Source: Adiantum capillus-veneris (taxonomy: Eukaryota; Streptophyta; Polypodiopsida; Polypodiales; Pteridaceae). Taken from it: DNA of 64,000 nucleotides. Under the pieces are notes generated by a model that was not told the origin of the DNA, ran no database searches, and saw only the letters and a list, made by a program, of their open reading frames with translations. Location: positions 152,891,057-152,955,056 of the forward strand of contig CM043952.1 in NCBI GenBank assembly GCA_014529385.2. The letters are read 5' to 3'. Both the position numbers and the translations under genes were made by a program. This document shows positions 56,800 to 64,000 of the stretch, one piece after another. The stretch's first letter is position 1; each line of letters begins with the position of its first letter.

Positions 56800-58739
56800 T
56801 ATTATAAGCTTTAACCTTTTTAAAATAGATTTTAACTCTGATGACACCTCAATAGTCACTTTTTTGCCTTCGAAGGCCCATGTGAAGACTTCACCTTGTT
56901 AAAGAGGGCATTGCGTATTGTGTCAAACATTATTTTGTATGCTTTTGCAATATATTGGAATCTAAATAGTTAATTGTTATTAAAAGAAAAAAATTATTGT
57001 GATACCACATGTTTTAAAATACTAGTGTCACTTTCTATTTTTCTCTCTCACAAAGAAGCCTCTTATTATAAAATTCTTCTCAATAGCCTTATGTAGGCCA
57101 TAGTGAATTTTCACCTTGTTTTTTTTTGGCAATACTCACTCAAAAGAGTGACCTAAAATATATTAAAAAAGAAAAAATCATGCTCAAAATGAGTCATGGA
57201 GATGAAAAAAATTACAATCAGCCATACCAACAAAATAAAAAGAGAGCACATACATCGAGAGGTTGCCACTGAAACATCTCATGGACTGCCACCCCAATGA
57301 GGCATCCCCCTCCAGATGGAACAACTCAAAATTTGAAGCATTACACTGACTAGAAAGGGAGCCACCCACCATAGGGACAACCATAATTGGACACAAAAAT
57401 GACAACCAAGCAAAGCATAGAAGAAAACCATACCGTCAAATATGGGGGAGCTCAGATGCTCCATCACCATGCAAAAAAGACGAGGATGGACCACCACCCG
57501 TGGTAGCCCCACACACCAAACCAGTTGGCCATCATATGTCTTTTTGAGGAGCCTTGCACCATCACAAGCCCTACACCCACCACTCGGATCCACCGCACAA
57601 GTAGGCTACCTGTTTCCACCAAGAGAATAACACTACCACATGTTGCCCTCTTGCTGAGTAACACCACAGCAAGCTCCAAGACTGAGTGGATGCCCAAAGC
57701 CCTCCCCTAAAGGAGGCAGAGGAGCACTTCTTCCCGAAATATCAAAAATTGATGTTGTTGGTAAGGGTGGGATGATGACAAAGTGGAAAACCAAAAAAAA
57801 ATAGAACATGTTTTTAAGACTCTTTTGTATTTGAAAATGTGAGAAAACATAGAATAAAATAGTCCCTACTTTTAAACACATGAGATAGGCAATTTTTGTA
57901 GTAGTGACCCCCCAAGCTCTTTATAGTAGTGCAATGAGCTCCCATGAAGCTTGTTGATCTCTCCAACAGTAACCTTCTAGGGAAAGTCCCCAACACTATG
58001 CCCATTACCACAAGAGCTTCTACCGAGCTCACTAAACTTGCTCAAAAGTGCCAAAGAAAGCAAGCTCCGAAGAGAGCACACCGTGCAAAAATGGGAGCAC
58101 AAAAATCTCCTACGATGCGTGACAATTGGTCCTTAGAGAAGTTTCAAACTCTCACTGTGTCAAAGCACCATTTGGATACGGAAATTGCGGCAAAAAGGGG
58201 CAGGAACAAAATCCTAAGCTTAAACAAAAGGTGGCATCGCACATTTCAACTTGGGTGCAAGAGAAGGGGGGGATGCTTCGTTCTGCCCTGCAATGTGAAG
58301 ACAAGTGAGAAAAATCACTTTATAGCAGGGCTATAGCACAACACATGGATCAAATTTGCATGGCCGCCTTGGTGGAAGTGCTCTAGAGGAAACTATCTTT
58401 GAGTTAGACCATACTTGGTCTCGGCGTTCTGGCACTCTTGGCCCCATTGGCGGGCGCCGTTGTGGACACATTGGTTGTGGGGTGGGGCTGAGACCACCTT
58501 GTCCAGAGAGGTTTCATTCATCATCCAGAGTGTGGCTAGCCTATTGCCACCCCTTTTAGAGCATTCAAGAGCTACCGGACATCACTTCTTTAGTAGCCAA
58601 GGCAATTGTGGCCTAGGCCGCAGGCTAGGGTTGTCTAGTGGCCAGCTAGGTGACTAGTGGCCCGACTCACCAATGGCTCTAGGCCACCACTAGCAGATAT
58701 TTTAGTTGCCAAGGGTTGCCTTGGCTAGATATTTCCAAT

Positions 58740-59325
58740 AGCAATAGATACGTGGTGGCCGCGCGCGATGGACCTAGCTTGTGGATATATATAGACAATA
58801 TCATGCAGACAGCCTGGGGAGACAATCCATGAGAGTCCAGCCAGAGACACTTCTTGAGAGCCTAGCCAAAATTTTGAGAGCATTGACTATTTTGTGAGTC
58901 TAGTCTTGTGAGAGAGTCCACTGTGTGTCACACTCTAAAGCACTTCAACTTGGTTGTCTGCAATTAGGCATGTGAGCCTTGTAGTCTCATTGTCTAGTTA
59001 CATTGTGGTTTAAGTTGTACTTGCACCCATTGCACTCTCCATTGCACTAGCTTCTACATCCTTATTGTACCTTATTGCGTAGTCGTGGACTGGGCAAAGT
59101 TGGTTGTAGCCAGACTAGTTGTCGTATGGTCATTTGGTTATGTACAGGGTGTTGCCTTGGAGGACTTGTGGTCTAGTTCTTGATCTTTGTTTTGCATTGT
59201 CTATCATTTTTGAGCTACCTCATGAGTTTGCATGCATACTGCATCAAAAGAACCCCACCACTAGAGAGCATTGTGCACCATTTCCATCTGCAACTCCTCT
59301 CATTTTTGGCACGTTCGATGGGACC
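58740..59325 (+). mobile_element. LTR 3' end with primer-binding site
   Basis: A TATATATAG box near 58792 is followed by about 500 bp of U5-like DNA ending CTCTCA at 59302. Then TTTTTGGCACGTTCGATGGGACC (59303-59325, given here as TTTTTGGCACG and TTCGATGGGACC) resembles the TGGCACG-CCG-TGGGACC type primer-binding site after plant Tat-like LTRs. The LTR start is not visible and no gag follows, so this is a truncated remnant. Confidence 0.55.
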
Positions 59326-59485
59326 GCTCTATCGGGTCTTGCAAGCTAGTCCACTCACTTGGGAAGTTAGATTAAGGCAAGCTTATATTGTGGCCACATT
59401 TTAGGGTGCAATAGCAATTTGTAGTTGCTCCAACCACCTACCCTAAATTTTAGCCTAAAGTTTAGGAAACCTTGTTTTTGCATAC

Positions 59486-61320
59486 ATGCATGCATGTCAC
59501 TCGTTCTACGTCCAATGGAGCATTTTTAATAAGTCCTGTGAAGATTCATCACCGTCGTCACTTGTACTCGCCTTCTTCGACAAGGACTCTAATTCTAACA
59601 AATGTGGCTTTGATCTAATTGTGTGTGTAGGATATTTAACACTATTTAGGTACAAAAAGGACACTTTAATGTCAAATTTAAAAAATGGTGCATGGAATCT
59701 AAAAAAACATTTCAAGAAATGCTTTTGCAAACTTATAAAAAGTTGTCCAAAGTACTCATAAAAATTTATAATTAGTCATTTTTGTACACAACCTTGATAG
59801 TCATTTTTGATAGTAATCACAGTCATGAAAAGCACTTACACAAAAGAATTTTTGATGTTTCACAAAGACTCGTACTCTAATCTAAGAAAAAATTGAGCAA
59901 GATGCATGCAATAATCCATGGTAGCTACTTATATATGAGCTCTACAACAATACAAAAGTAAGTCTTTTTTTTCATTTTGCCTAGATTATCGTCACTGTAA
60001 AAGTGCGTACTCTAAACAAGGCTCTTGTAACTTCAAAACTAGAAACTAAAAGTCACTGGCTTGCACACAATGTCGTTGAGATGCTTGTGATGCAACGCTA
60101 TTTGGGAAAGTTGCACTTGAAGAAGGGATTTAAAATGCAGACTCAAGAGGATGCTTTGTTGAATTTGTTCACATTAGCATAATTTATAGGCAATAATCTT
60201 TCGTTTAGAGTTGTGGGTCTGAAATCTATGACCAATTTGTATAATGATAATAAAGGTTGTGCTAAAATAATCCAATGTATTGCTAAGGCACGATTGTTTA
60301 TGTCCACCATCATATGGTCTTTTATTTTTCATATTTGAATCAAGGCTCCATACCATGCACAACATTTTATGCAATGGTTTGCAAGAATGATATATCGTAC
60401 ACAAGGTATTTTTGACACTAATATGAAGGAGATAGAGAATGCTAATTTGGTTTTATGCAAGCTTATTGCATTTGGTTCACATGGGTGTGCCACTATGGTG
60501 GGTCAAACATAGTGGGTCAAAGAAAAGAGGTGGCAACTCTACTTAAAAACAAAACATTAGGTTGATTGATATACACTATGTGGCCCATAGAACCAATTTG
60601 GCCACATCTGACACATCAAAGAAACTACCTTATGTTAGACAATTTGATTCTTTGGTAAATGGCATTACTTCTCTAGCAGCTCTAATAGCAAGGAAGAGAT
60701 CAAAGAGCTCCAAGAAAAGTTAGATTGTTACATTCTCAAAATGCAACACATTTTTTAATTGAGATGGCTAAGTAAGCATACTTGTGTATGTAAAGTGTGT
60801 AAATGCATGGATGCACCACTTGTATCTTTATTTAAAGACAGAGGATTTGTACAATATATTGAACATATTTGAGTGTATTTATGCTATCAATTTTCTTGCT
60901 GATATTCTCAGGTGAGAAGGTTGGTAAGTTGAGTAAACATTTTTTGAAAGATTATGTAGATGTGACAAAAAACAAATGCACACTCTTGTGTATTAAAGAA
61001 GAATATTTTGATGAGAGAAATGTAGATTTAAATGCCTCACAACAAACAATATTTGGATGAGTGGGTGACTATCCTATTAATATTACAGACTATGGCTCAG
61101 AGCAAGGGTTTTATATGCATTTCATTCCTTGTTCTTCGGTCAACAAATAATTTGTGATGTGGAGGGAAATGACTTAGTGTGTGCCCTAGAATTTCAAATA
61201 AATTTCTCTAAAATATTGTGCGAATCCCTCAAGAAGAATTTTGCAGATAACTTAATCATGTATTGTGTGAAAAATCTTCAGATTCTGGGATTGTGGAATG
61301 TATTCTTTGTATGATATTGA
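59486..61320 (+). pseudogene. hAT-like transposase remnant
   Basis: Stop-broken frames read in one direction. A C/K-rich N-terminal part (59486-59761, SNLKNGAWNLKKHFKKC) could be a decayed zinc-finger region. 60060-60500 has KLHLKKGFKMQTQEDAL and APYHAQHFMQWFARMI. 60440-60700 reads GSHGCATMVGQ, VATLLKNKT, LIDIHYVAHRTNLATSD, the typical DGA---G-.../H-VAHR-NLA signature of hAT-related transposases. 60880-61060 has INFLADIL and LSKHFLKDYVDVTKNK, matching the later helical part. Numerous stops make it non-functional. No terminal repeats were identified. Confidence 0.7.
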
Positions 61321-61384
61321 AAGAATGGTTGATGGAAAGAAATTTCCCCTACCTAAAATGCTGATGCATTCAAAGAAGATGGTG

Positions 61385-61645
61385 TAGGGAATGGGCCTTG
61401 GGAGGCCTATTCTGTAGGTCAGGCGACCGGCGGCAGCCGGGAGCCTGCTGCAGAATGGGTCGACCAGGGCCTATTCCCGGCCGTCAAAGTCTCTGGGAGC
61501 CTGACCCGTCAGCAGCCGGAATTACCAAACTTGCCTCAGCCTGACACCTCAGCGCAGGGAATATTGGGGCGCACATTCTGCCGGTGAAGGACCTACTGTA
61601 GCAGGTGGCTGGTTGCAGAACAGGCGACCAGAGACTTTGACGAGT
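61385..61645. mobile_element. GC-rich island with 15-bp inverted repeats
   Basis: About 260 bp of GC-rich DNA within AT-rich surroundings, beginning GGGAATGGGCCTTGGGAGG. CGTCAAAGTCTCTGG at 61482-61496 is the exact reverse complement of 61628-61642. Internal phrases repeat (CAGGCGACC, CAGCAGCCGG, GGGAGCCTG). It may be a short transposable element or SINE-like insert. No target duplication is proven. Confidence 0.45.
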
Positions 61646-64000
61646 TAAGAAAGTTCAAGCGTCAAGAAAAGATTGGCCTTGCTAAAATGAGCTTAGTGAA
61701 TGTTGGAAATGTGTATACTCTATTGTGTTTAAAATTGCCCAGATTGCTCAATGTTCAATGTTGTAGCATTGCTATTTAAGAGAGATGATCTATAATACAA
61801 AGATAAAAACCAAAAGACACAATATAATGGAAACAGAGATTTTGGATGTTCTTATGAAAATATCGATTGAAGGAATAGACCATGACTTTTCCAAAACAAT
61901 GGATATTTGGAAGAGAATATCTCTATGGTTCAGACCGTATGGCAACAATTGATGTAAAAAATTTGTGGAGAAGACACTTGGGATGTAAGACCATTTGTTT
62001 TTGTTTTATTTTCACATGTCTGTTAAGGTTTATAAGCTTCATGGAAGTCATCAACTCTTAACGTTTATACTTCTCATGACTTGACTCTTGAGAACAACAA
62101 TGAGGTTAAAATCTTCATGACCACGTAATGCTCAAAATTTATAGTAATTCAGCAAAATTGACCAGGTTTCTTTTCTTTCTCTTGTCCATAAGAGCAAAGT
62201 TATGTCTTTATTATTTTTTCGTAAATTTAAGGTATTTGAGGAATTATGCCCGTAGATTTTCTATATGAAAGGAAAATTTCTAATAACCATGGCACTAAAA
62301 AGGCTACCACCACCTAAAAATTGAGATAGTCCTTTGCAAAGTGCATGCAAAGGAAAAATGTATACTGAAGATTTCAGAATTTTCCAACACTACGTCCACA
62401 TGTTATAGATGTCAACAGTATGAAATTACTTAGTTATTTTCTCTCCAAATTTTGAAAAGACACCCGTGATGTGTGCTCATCTTGATTGGGGTAGTTATAA
62501 AGATCCCAATAGCTTCCCTTTGATTTCAAGGCAGATAAGCTCCCTAGAAGAACATTGTTTGTCTAGTATGGTTGCCTTTGCATGCACATAAATATAAGCC
62601 CTTCATAATATGTGAAAAATGGATCTGGGGGAGTGGGGGAGGGGCAAGATGGAGTGGTTTTAGTAACTAGATGTTTGTTGTATTCTTTTCTTTTCCAAAA
62701 TATCTTGTTGTGAGCATGCTTTGCTTTTCAAAAAAAGGTGGGGTTTATTTTGCAATAGACCTTATTTTCTAAGGTTCTAGGTAAATAGAGTGTGTGACCC
62801 TCCATCCATCCCTATCTGCCCTAGTCCCCCTCCTAGGGATCCTCGTGCCATCCAGATTGACCTCCATGTGAATGCTTTGTGGATTACAAGTATCACATGA
62901 TGGTAGGCATCTTCTCAAGTAGTTTTTTTTATCAATCTTCATAAGTTTTGCTCTCTCAAATCCATTATGACACAATCCATTTACCAAGTTCTTAATATTT
63001 TGGATGCCGTTTGTATGGTGGGTGATACAAAAGAGTATGGGCTTTAATATTTTTTCGGTTGGAATGGTAGGTTGTGTCCCTTAGGACCCATGGTTTTGTT
63101 CCAATTTCCTTGTCTGATGGATGGCTCTAGATTTAGGAAAGTGACCTTTATGCCTTGTGGATGTTCAATGGATAGTCATGTGGAAATATAGAGTTGTTTG
63201 TGATTAGATACCTTGGTTCATGATTATCTCTCCAAAGGATGTCATCAAAATATCTAAAGGGAATTTTTAGTTTTTTAAGAAGTTCCCTATCTAGAGATGA
63301 CAACATACTTTTCATGAAATCAGATTCAAGTCCATGGAGATATAAGTTGCACCATATGGGTGATATGTTGGCCTATCTAAAGCATAGATAATGAAATTAA
63401 ATGTACATATTATTGATACTAGTATGTGACCCGCGCGTTGCTGCGTCTAAGAAGAAGCAATTGTGGCACTCTTCTCCCTCACCTTCCCCCAAAGGTGGCA
63501 ACATGTGCAAACATTCTCTATGCACCAATAAGGTAGTGTCAAATATTCTTAGACATTTCATTATTAAATAAGATCTCTTCAAAATCTATGATAAGGCAAC
63601 TCTAGCTAACAATCAATAGTGACATCTTGTGTAGAACAATGGAGGAGATCACATCTAAAACCTCTCAAAAGAAAATTTAATGAAGATCCACCGCATCAAT
63701 GTGTTTAATTGATCCTTCTAACCTTCTTGAAACATAAAGTAGTTCTTGGTTTCTTTAAGTTACTATATGGTTCCATTAAACTGGCTATTGTTTGATGTCT
63801 ATTGGTTACCAAACGACTTAGAGATATCACTTTTTTTTGTTCTTCGTAGCATTTGGGAATTGTTCTCCATTGTTGCACACTATGCCCCTTGCAAGTTCAG
63901 TAGTCTTCGCATCAAGCATCAAGAGTCGTTTTGATCAACTTGGCATAGAGAGTTTGACATGTTTGATTTGCTCCCATAGAACACATTATAACCTTTTACA
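61646..64000. other. Mostly unassigned DNA, possible RT remnant
   Basis: 62760-63400 read on the minus strand gives stop-broken text including RYFDDIL and, in another frame, KVTFLNLEPSI and NLVNGLCHNGFERAKLM. The order is faintly like a non-LTR or Penelope-type RT, but I cannot support an assignment. Elsewhere nothing is recognised; 62630-62660 has a purine-rich patch. Confidence 0.3.

Larger units (their letters stand above)
55469..58350. other. Non-coding DNA with microsatellites
   Basis: No credible gene. A more GC-rich block at 57250-57720 has C/A-rich phrases (ACCACCAC, CACCGCAC) and may be part of an old non-LTR or other element, but I cannot assign it. 57944-58336 has an open frame rich in K, R, T and Q without recognisable features. 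Confidence 0.5.

Noticed and set aside
63420-63460. ACTAGTATGTGACCCGCGCGTTGC motif as a transposon terminus
   Set aside because: The CCCGCGCG-type string looks like ends seen in some plant elements, but no partner end or repeat was found here.

Overview
The window looks like nuclear DNA of a land plant with a large, repeat-rich genome. The signs are low GC, long CT/GA, CA and AT microsatellites, nested LTR retrotransposons at many stages of decay, and no intact host gene. A decayed transposase-like gene (39.3-42.3 kb) resembles, from memory, a family I associate with mosses, lycophytes and other non-flowering plants. A gymnosperm or seedless plant is therefore my guess, but the lineage is not proven.

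Layout. 0-5.7 kb: non-coding, microsatellites and three copies of a 270-320 bp repeat. 5.7-9.1 kb: the 3' half of an element I call D on the minus strand (broken lysine/glutamate-rich ORFs, polypurine tract, LTR). 9.1-22.0 kb: E1, a Ty3/gypsy-type element on the plus strand with gag, protease, RT, RNase H, integrase and a further ORF after integrase. 22.0-22.56 kb: a D-like coding scrap. 22.56-29.24 kb: E2, a second, 5'-truncated copy of the same family on the minus strand. E1 and E2 lie tail to tail and form an inverted repeat with arms of about 6 kb around a loop of about 1 kb. 29.24-39.26 kb: B, an LTR element with both LTRs (921 and 920 bp) and a perfect AAATA target duplication. B encodes a repeat-rich gag and a protease-like domain but no RT or integrase. 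39.3-42.3 kb: transposase-like pseudogene with one credible 83-nt intron. 42.6-43.6 kb: GC-rich minisatellites, including an array of CACGTG palindromes. 43.7-49.7 kb: E3, the 5' half of another E1-family element on the minus strand, interrupted by a 465 bp MITE-like element with TIRs of about 44 bp and by a 944 bp solo LTR with a perfect GCTTC target duplication. 50.3-55.5 kb: C, a non-autonomous LTR element. 55.5-64 kb: microsatellites, an LTR end with primer-binding site, a hAT-like transposase remnant, a GC-rich island and unassigned DNA.

The most interesting system is the E1/E2/E3 family and its probable non-autonomous relative B. E1 and E2 carry a normal protease before RT and also a second retropepsin-like domain (DTGA and ILG-W motifs) after integrase. 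In both copies it lies behind a UGA stop that is in frame with integrase in E1. A tryptophan-rich IWV-K tail follows. B has the same order, protease-like domain then a QIWVPK tail, attached to a gag built of repeated Y-D-G-Y motifs. The LTRs of the E family also contain a tandem repeat of about 290 bp, each unit carrying a 22-bp palindrome. Every coding region here is broken by stops or frameshifts, so these are fossils, but copies in opposite orientations agree on the unusual parts.
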